A stretch of DNA of 64,000 nucleotides, from contig CAVZBZ010000001.1 of the NCBI GenBank assembly GCA_963773665.1, positions 1,426,001 through 1,490,000 of the forward strand, in the 5' to 3' direction. The notes under the pieces are model-generated. The model searched no databases. It was not told where the DNA came from and saw only the letters and a list, made by a program, of their open reading frames with translations. Positions 1 through 8,591 of the stretch are shown here, one piece after another. The stretch is from DATJLY01 sp963773665 (GTDB taxonomy: Bacteria > Pseudomonadota > Alphaproteobacteria > ATCC43930 > CGMCC-115725). The position numbers and the translations under genes were made by a program. The number at the start of each line of letters is the position of its first letter. The stretch's first letter is position 1.

Positions 1-1145
1 ACCTCGTAGAACGCGAAGGCCGGCAGGTACGAATGATAGAGATCGAACGACAGGCCGCTGAGAAAGGGGCCGACGCCGGTCGCGCCGCCGAAGATGCCGA
101 ACACCGTGCCGAAAATCTTGCCGTAGGATTTGAGGCCGAAATAGCGGCTCACCATGAATCCCATGAGGTCGATCTCGGCGCCCAAGGCGGCGCCGCACAG
201 GATCGCGCCCGCGAACGGGACCCAGCCGCCCGCGCCGCTGCCGAAGAGCGCGGTGCCGATCATCGGCAGGATGAAAAAGCAGGTGCCGACATAGGGCGCG
301 TGGAAGCGATCGACGCACCAGCCCGAAATGAGCCGCCCCGCGGTCGCGGCGAGCCCTGCCACCGCGAGCACGGTCGTCGCCGCCTGGAGCGGCACGCCGC
401 GATCCTGCAGCATGGCGACGATCTGCGTCAGCGTGCCGTTCAAGGCGACGACGCCCAACAGAAACGCGATGGTGAGACCCCAGAAGCGCCAGCCGCAAAG
501 CGCCTCCTTCACGGTGAGGCCGGGCAAGGGTCCGGCGATGAGGTCGGGCTCGCGCACATGCTCGTCGGGCGCGGGATCGCGCACGGCGAGCGCCACCGGC
601 ACCCCCGCCAGCACGAGGATGAGGAATGCCAGCCCGATATAAGCCTCGCGCCAGCCATGCGCGCCGATGAGATATGCCACGATCGGCGGCACCACCGAGG
701 TGCCGAGCCCGACGCCGGCAAGTGCTACGCCAAGCGCGAGCCCGCGCCTGCGGTCGAACCACTTCGCCACGACATAGGCGTAGGAAATCGGCGACTGGCC
801 GATGCCGCCGAGGCCGCGCAACGTGAACAGCAGATAGATGACGAGAAGCGACGCGGTCATCATGGATTGCGCCGCAGTCGTGAGCGCGAAGAAGGGAATG
901 CCGACCAGGAACACGCGGCGCGCGCCCCACCGGTCGATCGCCATGCCGAGGAACGGGCCCGACGCGGCGGTGATCCAGTTCGTCACCAGCATCGCCGAGG
1001 CGAGCGTGCCGCGGCCGATATGCAGATCCTCGGTCACCGGCCGCAGGAACACGCCGAAGCTGAAGATGTTGATGACCCCGCCGCTGCACATGAGGCCCAG
1101 GAGACAGGCCCCGACGATCCACCAGCGATTGCGGAAGAGCGGCAT
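1..1145 (-). CDS. MFS transporter, oxalate/formate antiporter-like (C-terminus cut by window edge)
   Basis: Inner-membrane carrier of the major facilitator superfamily, closest in character to the oxalate/formate and monocarboxylate branch. The 381 codons present begin MPLFRNRWWI and hold about eleven hydrophobic segments; the C-terminus lies beyond the left edge. A motif-A-like loop (GMAIDRWGARR, near residue 68) and a second one (GRLISGWCVDRF) between later helices support the family. Its start codon shares one base with the stop of the upstream amidohydrolase gene (TGATG), so the pair is probably translationally coupled and the carrier may import that enzyme's substrate. The substrate itself cannot be read from the sequence. 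Confidence 0.85.
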   Translation of the reverse strand, partial: MPLFRNRWWIVGACLLGLMCSGGVINIFSFGVFLRPVTEDLHIGRGTLASAMLVTNWITAASGPFLGMAIDRWGARRVFLVGIPFFALTTAAQSMMTASLLVIYLLFTLRGLGGIGQSPISYAYVVAKWFDRRRGLALGVALAGVGLGTSVVPPIVAYLIGAHGWREAYIGLAFLILVLAGVPVALAVRDPAPDEHVREPDLIAGPLPGLTVKEALCGWRFWGLTIAFLLGVVALNGTLTQIVAMLQDRGVPLQAATTVLAVAGLAATAGRLISGWCVDRFHAPYVGTCFFILPMIGTALFGSGAGGWVPFAGAILCGAALGAEIDLMGFMVSRYFGLKSYGKIFGTVFGIFGGATGVGPFLSGLSFDLYHSYLPAFAFYE

Positions 1146-1957
1146 CACCCGCGCTTCCAGCCGATCCAATCGCACAGCGCCTGACCCATGACGAGGTCCT
1201 TGTCGGCCGCGGTGAGGAACGGCAGCTCTTCCGTGAACATCGTCACGCATTGCCGGTAGGAACACGGCATGCGCGTCAGGTCGGTGCCCCAGAAGAAGCG
1301 CTTCGGCCCGAACGCGTCGAAGATCTGGCGCAAATTGCCGTGCACGTTGCGATAGGGATAGGGCTCGCTCGACGTGCCGGCCGCGCCCGACGCCTTGACC
1401 GCAACATTCGGCAACTTGGCGAGTGCCACGAGCTGCGGCAGGTTGGCGTAAGCGGCCGCGTCCTTGCTGCCCCCGATCGCGGCAAGGTGGTCGATGACGA
1501 GCTTCAGGCCGGGATGGCGCTCGGCGACCTTGCCGACAGCTGCCAAATGCGGGCCGGCCATGAGCGCGACCGGCAATCCGGCGCGCTCGGCGGCGGGCCA
1601 GAGCCAGTCCATCGTGCCGTCCACCACCCAGTCCTTCATGTGCGGCTCGAGGAAGGTGAAGCGCAGGCCGAGCATGCCGGGCTGCTTCTTCCAGCCGTCG
1701 ATGAGGGCGCGGCTTTCCGGCTTGTCGAGCGGAAAGCGGCCTAGCACGGCAAAGCGCCCGGGAAAGCGCCGCGCCGCATCGACCGCGACGGCGCCGGAAT
1801 TGGGGTCCCAGCCCGGCGGGTGGATGACGGCCGCATCGACGCCCGCCGCATCCATCTCCTTCAAGGCATCCTCGGCGGAAAACGAGGGTATCTGCCGGTG
1901 CGCGCCGTTGGGCTTGCCGCTCGACCACAGATGAATTTGGGAATCGACGATTTGCAT
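1145..1957 (-). CDS. amidohydrolase family 2 (TIM-barrel metal hydrolase)
   Basis: A 270-residue cytoplasmic hydrolase of the amidohydrolase-2 family, which hydrolyses or decarboxylates small cyclic or carboxylic compounds. The N-terminal strand reads VDSQIHLW, the family's usual D-x-(Q/H)-x-H-x-W. VIDHLAA near residue 155 and FFWGTDLTR near 230 match the later His and Asp metal or catalytic positions. I chose the ATG at 1957 because the family begins directly with this strand; longer in-frame extensions run into the divergent gene. It is followed by a coupled MFS gene and diverges from a solute-binding-protein gene 106 bp away. The substrate is unknown; 4-sulfomuconolactone or dicarboxylate lactones are typical for relatives. 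Confidence 0.82.
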   Translation of the reverse strand: MQIVDSQIHLWSSGKPNGAHRQIPSFSAEDALKEMDAAGVDAAVIHPPGWDPNSGAVAVDAARRFPGRFAVLGRFPLDKPESRALIDGWKKQPGMLGLRFTFLEPHMKDWVVDGTMDWLWPAAERAGLPVALMAGPHLAAVGKVAERHPGLKLVIDHLAAIGGSKDAAAYANLPQLVALAKLPNVAVKASGAAGTSSEPYPYRNVHGNLRQIFDAFGPKRFFWGTDLTRMPCSYRQCVTMFTEELPFLTAADKDLVMGQALCDWIGWKRG

Positions 1958-2063
1958 GGCGCCCCCTTTTTTCCGCTGCCCGTCCGGCCCAAGACTATCC
2001 GAAGTGCCAGGGCCTGTGAATTGGCGGCGGTCCTGATAGATTTGGGCGCGGGGAGGGTCTTCG

Positions 2064-3038
2064 ATGAGGGAAGCGAAAAATCGTGCCGGGCGCATCGCGG
2101 CAGGGCTGCTGCTCGTGGCCGCGGCGTGCGCGCTCACGGCGGCGCCCGCGAGCGCCGAGAAGCTGCGCGTCGGCAAGGTGGTGGCGCAGAATTTCGGCTT
2201 CGTGCCGCTCAATGTCGGCGTGACGCAGGGCTTCTTCAAAGGGGAAGGGCTCGACATCGACGAGTTCGATTTCGGCGGCGGCGCCAAGCAGCAGCAGGCG
2301 CTCATCGCCGGCAGCATCGACATCGCGATCGGCGGCGGCACCGACCTGGCGTTCGTCGCCAAGGGCTCGCCCGCGTTGGGCGTGGCCGCGATCACCTCCT
2401 CGCCATCGTTCATGGGCTTCATCGCCGGCGACGATCCCTCGCTCCAGACGATGACGGATCTGCGCGGCAAGAAGGTCGGCGTCTCGACCGCGGGGTCCTT
2501 GACGAAATGGCTCGTGGATCAGCTCAACCGCAGCCAGGGGTGGAGCGAGAACGGCGCCGAGCCGGTCGCGATCGGCGGCGAGCTTTCGACCGAGATCGCG
2601 GCCTTGAAGACGCACGCCGTTGCGGCTTTCGTCGATGCGCCCGCGATCGGATATCAGCTCGAGACCGAGCATGCCGGGCACCTGCTCTTCACCGCGCAGG
2701 ACTATATCCACGATCTCGAAGTGTTCGTGATCTATGCCGCCAATCCGCTCATCGCGCAGAATCCCGACGCGGTGCGGCGCTTCCTCAAGGCGTGGTTCGC
2801 GACGGTCGTCTACATGCGCGAGCACAAGGACGCGACGGTCGAGATCGCGCGCAAGATTACCGGCTTCTCGAAGCCGGTCGAGGAGCGCGAGTACGATCTG
2901 CTGATGTCGGCCTTCTCGCAGGACGGGCGCTTCGACCAGGCCGCGCTCGCTTCACTCGCCCAGTCCTTCGTCGATCTGAAGATGCTGCCGGAAAAGCCCG
3001 ACATGGCGAAGCTCTATACCGAGCGCTTCCTGCCGTAG
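2064..3038 (+). CDS. NitT/TauT-type ABC transporter solute-binding protein (orphan)
   Basis: A periplasmic binding protein of 324 residues in the NMT1/TauA family. A signal peptide spans about residues 1-31 (basic start, long Leu/Ala core, APASA before EKLRVGK). The mature part carries the family pattern GGGAKQQQALIAGSIDIAIG near residue 80, where the ligand domain closes. The start has a strong ribosome site (GGGAGGG). No permease or ATPase gene is nearby, so it must share a membrane unit encoded elsewhere. It is clearly paralogous to the binding protein at 44210-45181: both share the KQQQAL block, a GFSKPVE block and a C-terminal FLP. Being divergent from an amidohydrolase/MFS pair, it may deliver a related substrate. 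Confidence 0.85.
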   Translation: MREAKNRAGRIAAGLLLVAAACALTAAPASAEKLRVGKVVAQNFGFVPLNVGVTQGFFKGEGLDIDEFDFGGGAKQQQALIAGSIDIAIGGGTDLAFVAKGSPALGVAAITSSPSFMGFIAGDDPSLQTMTDLRGKKVGVSTAGSLTKWLVDQLNRSQGWSENGAEPVAIGGELSTEIAALKTHAVAAFVDAPAIGYQLETEHAGHLLFTAQDYIHDLEVFVIYAANPLIAQNPDAVRRFLKAWFATVVYMREHKDATVEIARKITGFSKPVEEREYDLLMSAFSQDGRFDQAALASLAQSFVDLKMLPEKPDMAKLYTERFLP

Positions 3039-3055
3039 CGGGCGGGTTCCGCCCG
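3039..3055 (+). terminator. stem-loop directly after the binding-protein gene
   Basis: A perfect 7-bp GC stem (CGGGCGG / CCGCCCG) with a GTT loop starts at the base after the TAG stop of the upstream gene. There is no T-run behind it, so it is either a weak or factor-assisted terminator or a 3'-end stabilising hairpin. Confidence 0.4.
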
Positions 3056-3099
3056 AGCGCAGGCCGCGCTAGTCTCGCCGCTCGCATCGAGAGGGTCGC

Positions 3100-3537
3100 A
3101 TGGCCAAAATTCCGACGAAGCTTCACTCGCACATCAATTCCGCATTTCCCGAAAATGTCTGTCTCGTCGGCACGGCGCTGCCCAACGGGTTCGCGCAGAT
3201 CACGCTGCGCGGCAGCACCATGGTCTATGACGACGAGCATATCGGCCTGTGGGAGCGCGGCCGCGGCTCGACCAATGCGGGTCTTACCGACGGGACCAAG
3301 GTCACCGTGTTCTTCAGGAAGCCCGCGCTCCGCACCGAGGGCGTGCTGCCGAACGGCGGGGTCGCGCGGTTCTACGGCGTCGCCAAGGTGTACAAGTCGG
3401 GCCCGGTCTATGACGAGGTGTGGCGCCGTCTCGTGCAGCCGGAGAAGGACCGCGATCCCGAGAAAAAGGGCTATGCCGTGCTGATCGCGGTCGAGCGCGC
3501 CGAGGATCTGGCGGGCAAGCCGCTGGCGCTCGACTGA
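3100..3537 (+). CDS. pyridoxamine 5'-phosphate oxidase-family flavin-binding protein
   Basis: A 145-residue protein of the FMN-binding split-barrel fold, similar to the short pyridoxamine-phosphate-oxidase-like proteins that bind FMN or F420 and reduce or bind small molecules. The order VCLVGTALPNG, ITLRGSTMVYDDEHIGLWERG, VTVFFRKPA and GVARFYGVAKVY follows the successive strands of the barrel. The ATG at 3100 is preceded by GAGAGGG. It stands alone, 61 bp after the binding-protein gene and 82 bp before an MFS gene, all on the same strand. The substrate is unknown; the family is broad enough that only cofactor type is a safe inference. Confidence 0.78.
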   Translation: MAKIPTKLHSHINSAFPENVCLVGTALPNGFAQITLRGSTMVYDDEHIGLWERGRGSTNAGLTDGTKVTVFFRKPALRTEGVLPNGGVARFYGVAKVYKSGPVYDEVWRRLVQPEKDRDPEKKGYAVLIAVERAEDLAGKPLALD

Positions 3538-3619
3538 TCCGCCCCAAGCGCATTCCTGCATTGCGCCGGGGTGTCCGGCAGCGCCTGTGCCGTAAAATGG
3601 CGGCCAGGAGGAGCGCGGA

Positions 3620-4867
3620 ATGAAGGTTGCGGCAGGCACAGCCGAGACGGCCGGTGGCGCCCGCGCCGCCGTGGCGCCGATGGCGGCGGCCGGCGGCGAA
3701 GGCGCGGTCTTCTCGATCCTGCTCGCATTGGGCTTCTGCCACCTGCTGAACGACATGATCGCCTCGCTCGTGCCGGCGATCTATCCGCTGTTCAAGGCCT
3801 CGTTCTCGCTCGACTACGCCGAGATCGGGCTCATCACGCTGACATATCAATGCACCGCCTCGGTGTTCCAGCCGCTCGTCGGGCTCTACACCGATCACCG
3901 GCCGCGGCCCTATTCGGTCGCCGCCGGCATGGGCTTCACGCTCGCCGGATTGGGCTTCCTGTCCTATGCGGCGAGCTTCCCGATGCTGCTCGTGGCGGCC
4001 GGGCTCGTCGGGCTCGGCTCGTCGATCTTCCATCCCGAATCGTCGCGCATCGCGCGCATCGCCGGCGGCGGACAGCACGGGCTCGCGCAATCCGTGTTCC
4101 AGGTCGGCGGCAATGTCGGCTCCTCGCTCGGGCCGCTTTTGGCGGCGTTCATCGTCATTCCGCGCGGCCAGGGCAGCATCGCCTGGTTCACCTTGGCGGC
4201 GCTCCTCGCCATGGTGGTGCTGACGCGGGTCGGCACCTGGTACAAGCGGCGGCATTTGACCGTGCGCACGCGGCTGCGCGCGATGGGCGGCGCTGCGGGC
4301 CTGTCCAAGCGCACGATCGCGCTGTCGCTCGTCGTGCTGCTCGCGCTGATGTTCTCGAAATTCTTCTACACGGCGGGCATCACGAATTTCTACATCTTCT
4401 ATCTCATGGACCGGTTCCAGCTGCCGGTGGCGACGGCGCAGCTCTATCTCTTCGCGTTCCTCGCCTCGGTCGCGGTCGGCACGCTTGCCGGCGGACCGAT
4501 CGGCGACCGCATCGGCCGCAAATACGTGATGTGGGGCTCGATCTTCGGCGTGCTTCCGTTCACGCTGCTGCTGCCTTATGTCGATTTGTTCTGGACCGGG
4601 GTGCTCTCGGTGCTGATCGGCCTCATCATGGCGTCGGCCTTCTCGGCGATCCTGGTCTATGCGCAGGAGCTGATCCCCGGCCGCGTCGGCACGGTTGGGG
4701 GATTGTTCTTCGGCTTCGCCTTCGGCATGGCCGGCATCGCCGCGGCGGTGCTGGGCGTGCTCGCCGACCACACCAGCATTGCCTTCGTCTATAAGGTCTG
4801 CGGCTTCCTGCCGCTCATCGGCCTTTTGACCGCCTTTCTCCCCGACCTCGACCGCCGGCGCGCTTAA
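3620..4867 (+). CDS. MFS transporter, fosmidomycin-resistance (Fsr) type
   Basis: A 415-residue inner-membrane efflux carrier. After an Ala/Gly-rich cytoplasmic leader of about 35 residues, the first helix reads LALGFCHLLNDMIASLVPAI, the hallmark of the fosmidomycin-resistance group of MFS pumps. Twelve hydrophobic segments follow, with a conserved GGPIGDRIGRKY loop between the two halves. The ATG at 3620 has a good AGGAGG site seven bases upstream. The family exports small anionic drugs and metabolites; the natural substrate here is unknown. No regulator adjoins it. Confidence 0.85.
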   Translation: MKVAAGTAETAGGARAAVAPMAAAGGEGAVFSILLALGFCHLLNDMIASLVPAIYPLFKASFSLDYAEIGLITLTYQCTASVFQPLVGLYTDHRPRPYSVAAGMGFTLAGLGFLSYAASFPMLLVAAGLVGLGSSIFHPESSRIARIAGGGQHGLAQSVFQVGGNVGSSLGPLLAAFIVIPRGQGSIAWFTLAALLAMVVLTRVGTWYKRRHLTVRTRLRAMGGAAGLSKRTIALSLVVLLALMFSKFFYTAGITNFYIFYLMDRFQLPVATAQLYLFAFLASVAVGTLAGGPIGDRIGRKYVMWGSIFGVLPFTLLLPYVDLFWTGVLSVLIGLIMASAFSAILVYAQELIPGRVGTVGGLFFGFAFGMAGIAAAVLGVLADHTSIAFVYKVCGFLPLIGLLTAFLPDLDRRRA

Positions 4868-4945
4868 GCCGGCCGGCACTGCCACGCTTCCGTCACGCGC
4901 CGGCAATCGAGCCGTCACAGAGCGCTGGTAGGGGTTGAGTGCGTG

Positions 4946-4964
4946 CGGCGCGATTGACGCGCCG
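4946..4964 (+). promoter_or_regulatory. inverted repeat upstream of the secreted-protein gene
   Basis: A perfect 7-bp inverted repeat, CGGCGCG / CGCGCCG with a 5-base ATTGA spacer, ends 26 bases before the ATG at 4991. It could form a leader hairpin or serve as an operator. The ribosome site GAGGGGAAGAG lies after it and stays free. Confidence 0.35.
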
Positions 4965-4990
4965 TGCTGCGATACCTTTGAGGGGAAGAG

Positions 4991-6529
4991 ATGGCTCGAA
5001 CGTCATTCGCCGCCTCGGCGGCCAGCGCTGTGCTTTTGCTGGGCTCGACGGCCCTTGCCGAATCCACGCACACTCCTGCGCCGTCGACCGGCTTCGTTCC
5101 GGGGACGCTGGTGGTAAGCCGCATCCACTATGCCGCCGATCCGACGCGCCCCAGCGAATCCTATCCCGAGATCTTCAACGATCCCGCGGTGAGCGGCGTC
5201 CAGGGCGAGATCTTCCTCGACACCTATTATCCGATCGCGCGCACCCCGCTCGTGCGCACCCTGCCGCTGACGGAATTTTCGTTGTCGCCGCCGCCCGAGA
5301 TCACGACCAGCTTCAGCTCGAAGTCGGAGGGCGCGCTGCATCGCTCGGTCGATGGCCAGTACCTGACCTATATGGGTTATGTCGGCCCGGCGGGCTCCGA
5401 AGGCGTGTCGAATTCCGAGACGACCGATCCCAACGCGCAGATCACCGGCGCGAGCGGACCGGTCTACGATCGCGCCATCGCCCTCGTCAAATATGACGGC
5501 ACGTTCAGCGTTTTCGCCGAGAATTTCGCCAACAGCGGCGACAATCCGCGCGGCGCGATCACGGCGGACGGCAGCGCCTTCTACATGGCGGGCAATTCCG
5601 ACTCGACCGAGAACAAGACGACGCCGGTCACCGGGCCCGGGCTCACCATCGGCGTGCGCTATGGCCTGCCGATGCAGCCCACGAGCTCGACGACGGCGAA
5701 TTCGACGCAGCTTGCGACCTATGCCGCCGCGGACCGGACCGACGAGTCGGCGAAGCAGCACGTCAAGGACAACAACTGGCGCGGTATCGAAATCGCCAAC
5801 GACGCCAACAGCAATCCCACGCTCTTCCTGTCGAAGGGCAGCGGCGGCAACGGTGACGACGGCATTTTCAAGGTGACGAATGGCAGCGGCGCGGGCCTGC
5901 CGACATCGTCGACCACCAACACCATCACGCAGATGATCGGTACGCAGGCGACCAATCCGCAGACCGGCGCATCCTCGCCGCTCGTTCCGTTCGGCTTCTT
6001 CTTCGCCAACCCGACGACGCTCTATGTCGCCGACGAGGGCAACGCGACCGTTCCGGTGCTCGATTCGAGCGGCAATCCCGTGCTCGATTCGAACGGCCAG
6101 CCCGAAGTGAATTTCGTCAGCGACCCGCTGGCGGGGCTGCAGAAATGGGTTCTGATAAACAAGGTGTGGCAGCTCGAATACGTGTTGCAGAACGGGCTGG
6201 GCCTCAACGTGCCAGAGACGATCGCGGGCTATCCGGCGCCGACCACGACGACCGGGCTGCGCAACATGGCGGGCCAGATCAACGGCGACGGCACGGTGAC
6301 GATCTACGCCATCACGGCGCAGACGAGCGAGATTTCCGGCGGCGAGCCCGATCCGACGCGGCTCGTCATGATCACCGACATTCTCGATTCCACGGAAATT
6401 CCGGCGGAAGACGACACGCCGCATTCCCACGACGGCAGCGTCGGCAAGTTCGTGACGTTGCAGCAATCGCCCATCGGCGACGTGTTTCGGGGCGTAGCGC
6501 TCGCCCCGCAGGCGCTCTCGGCCGAGTAG
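4991..6529 (+). CDS. secreted protein of unknown function, possibly beta-propeller
   Basis: I do not recognise this 512-residue protein. It has a clear signal peptide (residues 1-23, cleavage after TALA) and no later membrane segment, so it is exported. The mature chain is rich in Thr, Ser, Asn and Asp and has repeated strand-turn stretches of the type seen in phytase- or PhoX-like beta-propellers (for example DGQYLTYMGY, DGTVTIYAIT). A short internal duplication (VLDSSGNP / VLDSNGQP) lies near residues 356-370. It is monocistronic, with its own leader hairpin and a strong terminator shared with the convergent MetE-like gene. A calcium-dependent esterase or phosphatase role is conceivable but not shown. 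Confidence 0.6.
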   Translation: MARTSFAASAASAVLLLGSTALAESTHTPAPSTGFVPGTLVVSRIHYAADPTRPSESYPEIFNDPAVSGVQGEIFLDTYYPIARTPLVRTLPLTEFSLSPPPEITTSFSSKSEGALHRSVDGQYLTYMGYVGPAGSEGVSNSETTDPNAQITGASGPVYDRAIALVKYDGTFSVFAENFANSGDNPRGAITADGSAFYMAGNSDSTENKTTPVTGPGLTIGVRYGLPMQPTSSTTANSTQLATYAAADRTDESAKQHVKDNNWRGIEIANDANSNPTLFLSKGSGGNGDDGIFKVTNGSGAGLPTSSTTNTITQMIGTQATNPQTGASSPLVPFGFFFANPTTLYVADEGNATVPVLDSSGNPVLDSNGQPEVNFVSDPLAGLQKWVLINKVWQLEYVLQNGLGLNVPETIAGYPAPTTTTGLRNMAGQINGDGTVTIYAITAQTSEISGGEPDPTRLVMITDILDSTEIPAEDDTPHSHDGSVGKFVTLQQSPIGDVFRGVALAPQALSAE

Positions 6530-6546
6530 GAACCGGCGTCGCTATT

Positions 6547-6584
6547 GCAGCCCTCTCCGCCCGCTTGCGGGTGGAGAGGGCTGC
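6547..6584. terminator. bidirectional terminator between convergent genes
   Basis: A perfect 12-bp stem (GCAGCCCTCTCC / GGAGAGGGCTGC) is topped by an inner 5-bp stem (CCCGC / GCGGG). It lies between the stop codons of two convergent genes (6529 on +, 6591 on -), so it can end transcription from both sides. It is the strongest hairpin noticed in the window. Confidence 0.8.
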
Positions 6585-6590
6585 GATCTC

Positions 6591-7751
6591 CTATCCCCAG
6601 AACCGTTTCGAGGCGATCGCCGCCCCTTCGGCGAGCGCCCGGAACTTTGCCCAGACGACGCTCGGCGCCACCATCGGCGTGCCGGAGGCGACGGTGGCGA
6701 AGCCGCAATCGGCGCCGGCGATGACGCGCTCGCGCCCGACGATGCCGGCATAGCGGCCGATGCGCTGCGCCACGAGGCTCGGATGCTCGACGAAATTGGT
6801 GGTCGAATCGATGACGCCCGGGATGAGGATCTTGTCGTCCGGGATGCGCAGGCTCAGCCAATCCTCCCACTCGTGCTCGTGCCGCGGATTGGCGCCTTCG
6901 AAGCTGAACGCCTGCGGCCGGCCCTTGAGGCAGATGTCGGCGATCTTGGCGAGCGGGATGTCGTGCGTGTGCGGCCCCTCGTAATTCCCCCAGCAGATGT
7001 GGAGCCGCATGCGGTCGGCGGGCAGGCCCTCGGTCGCTTCGTTGAGGAGGGCCACGTTGCGCTCGGCGATGCGGCGGAACTCGTCATCGGTCTTGTCGCG
7101 ATACTGGTTGTTGCGCGCCGAGCCGAGGTCGGGGCAATCGATCTGCAGCAGAAAACCGGCCGCGACGATGGCGCGGTATTCGGGCTTCATCGCCTCGGCG
7201 AGCGCCGCGACATAGGCGTCCTCGTCCTTGTAGTGGAGATCGATGACGAAGCGCGTGAGGATGCCGGGCGAAGGCGCGGTCATGAAGGCCTCGGCCGGGT
7301 GCGACTGCGCGACCGCTGCGCGCAAATGCGCGAGGTCGCGCTCGAGCGGCTTCGGATCGGCATAGGCGACGGGGCCGACGCAGCCGGGAAACGGCGTCAC
7401 GGTGAAATTCGCGTTGCGGTCGCTGAAGTCGGGATGCTCGAGCCGGTCGCGCCCGACCATGATGTCGCGGCCTTTTTGCGCCGCGCGCTCGTCGGGCGCG
7501 ATGCCGGAAAGGCGATGGCGGACATAGAGCGTGTAGGCGAGCTTGCTCATCTCGCCGTCGCTCACGATGTCGATGCCGGATTCGACCTGGCTCTGCAACA
7601 CGTCCGCAACAGCGCGGGCGCAATCGCGCTCGAACGCGGCCTCGTCCAAGGGGCGCCCCTCCTCCTTCGCCACGATCTCCTCGAACAGCGCCTTGGGCCG
7701 CGGCAGGCTGCCGACATGGGTGGTGAGGATGCGGTCTGTGCTCGTCTTCAT
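6591..7751 (-). CDS. cobalamin-independent methionine synthase-like methyltransferase (MetE C-domain only)
   Basis: A 386-residue cytoplasmic enzyme with the catalytic, zinc-binding barrel of MetE but without the N-terminal folate domain. It opens TTHVGSLPRP, typical of the archaeal MetE and epoxyalkane:coenzyme M transferase-like group. The likely zinc ligands are present: His and Cys of LHICWG (about residues 251 and 253), Glu of FSFEGA (about 285) and Cys of GADCGF (about 349). Short proteins like this move methyl or alkyl groups to thiols in varied catabolic pathways. It diverges from a class II aldolase gene 48 bp away, so the two may share a control region. The true substrate is unknown. 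Confidence 0.82.
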   Translation of the reverse strand: MKTSTDRILTTHVGSLPRPKALFEEIVAKEEGRPLDEAAFERDCARAVADVLQSQVESGIDIVSDGEMSKLAYTLYVRHRLSGIAPDERAAQKGRDIMVGRDRLEHPDFSDRNANFTVTPFPGCVGPVAYADPKPLERDLAHLRAAVAQSHPAEAFMTAPSPGILTRFVIDLHYKDEDAYVAALAEAMKPEYRAIVAAGFLLQIDCPDLGSARNNQYRDKTDDEFRRIAERNVALLNEATEGLPADRMRLHICWGNYEGPHTHDIPLAKIADICLKGRPQAFSFEGANPRHEHEWEDWLSLRIPDDKILIPGVIDSTTNFVEHPSLVAQRIGRYAGIVGRERVIAGADCGFATVASGTPMVAPSVVWAKFRALAEGAAIASKRFWG

Positions 7752-7799
7752 GGGCTGCGCCTTCTGCGGTAAGGTAGCATTGCTTGGGGCGAGGCGACG

Positions 7800-8591
7800 A
7801 TGGCCTATACGACCGATTTCCGCTCGATCCGCGCCGAGGTCGGCGACGCCGAATGGCAGGCGCGGGTCGATCTCGCGGCGTGCTACCGGCTCATGGACCG
7901 GTTCGGCATGAGCGACCTCATCTACAACCACATCACGGCGCGGATTCCGGGGACGCCGGACCACCTCCTCATCAATCTCTATGGCCTGCTCTACCGCGAG
8001 ATCACGGCATCGAGCCTCGTCAAGATCGGCCTCGACGGCGACATCCTGTGGCAGCCCGAGACCGATTACGGCATCAACAAGTCGGGCTATGTCATTCACG
8101 GCGCGATCCACCGCGCGCGGCCCGATGTCGCCTGCGTCATCCACACGCACACGCGCGCCGGCATGGCGGTATCGGCGATGAAGGAGGGGCTTCTGCCGCT
8201 GACGCAGACCGCGATGCGCTTCGTCGGCCATCTCGGTTACCACGACTATGAGGGGCCGGCGATCGACGAGGACGAGCGCGCGCGCCTGGTGCGCGACTTG
8301 GGGCCGCACGATGCGATGATCCTGCGCTCGCACGGGCTTTTGACGTGCGGCGCCGGCATTCCGCAGGCCTTCAACACGGTGTATCAGCTCGAACTGTCGT
8401 GCCGCAGCCAGGTCGATGCGATGGCCGCACGCGCCGACCTCATCGTGCCCTCCGACAACGTCCTGCGCCACACCGCGCATCTCTATCAGCCGGGGACGCG
8501 GCGCCCCTATGGCGTGCTCGAATGGCCGGCGATGCTCCGGTTGCTGGCGGCCGAGGAGAAGAACTCAGGCTTCCCGCCCTACGCCTCCTGA
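7800..8591 (+). CDS. class II aldolase/adducin-family protein
   Basis: A 263-residue metal-dependent aldolase-fold enzyme. The zinc site appears as IHTHTRAG (near residue 115) plus RSHGLLTCG (near 177). It belongs to the aerobic branch common in proteobacteria, with the INLYGLLYREITASSLVKI stretch where the substrate loop lies. It may cleave or decarboxylate hydroxy acids, as in fuculose-phosphate aldolase relatives. It diverges from the MetE-like gene and its last 27 bases overlap the end of the convergent molybdopterin hydroxylase gene. The substrate is not predictable. Confidence 0.82.
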   Translation: MAYTTDFRSIRAEVGDAEWQARVDLAACYRLMDRFGMSDLIYNHITARIPGTPDHLLINLYGLLYREITASSLVKIGLDGDILWQPETDYGINKSGYVIHGAIHRARPDVACVIHTHTRAGMAVSAMKEGLLPLTQTAMRFVGHLGYHDYEGPAIDEDERARLVRDLGPHDAMILRSHGLLTCGAGIPQAFNTVYQLELSCRSQVDAMAARADLIVPSDNVLRHTAHLYQPGTRRPYGVLEWPAMLRLLAAEEKNSGFPPYAS

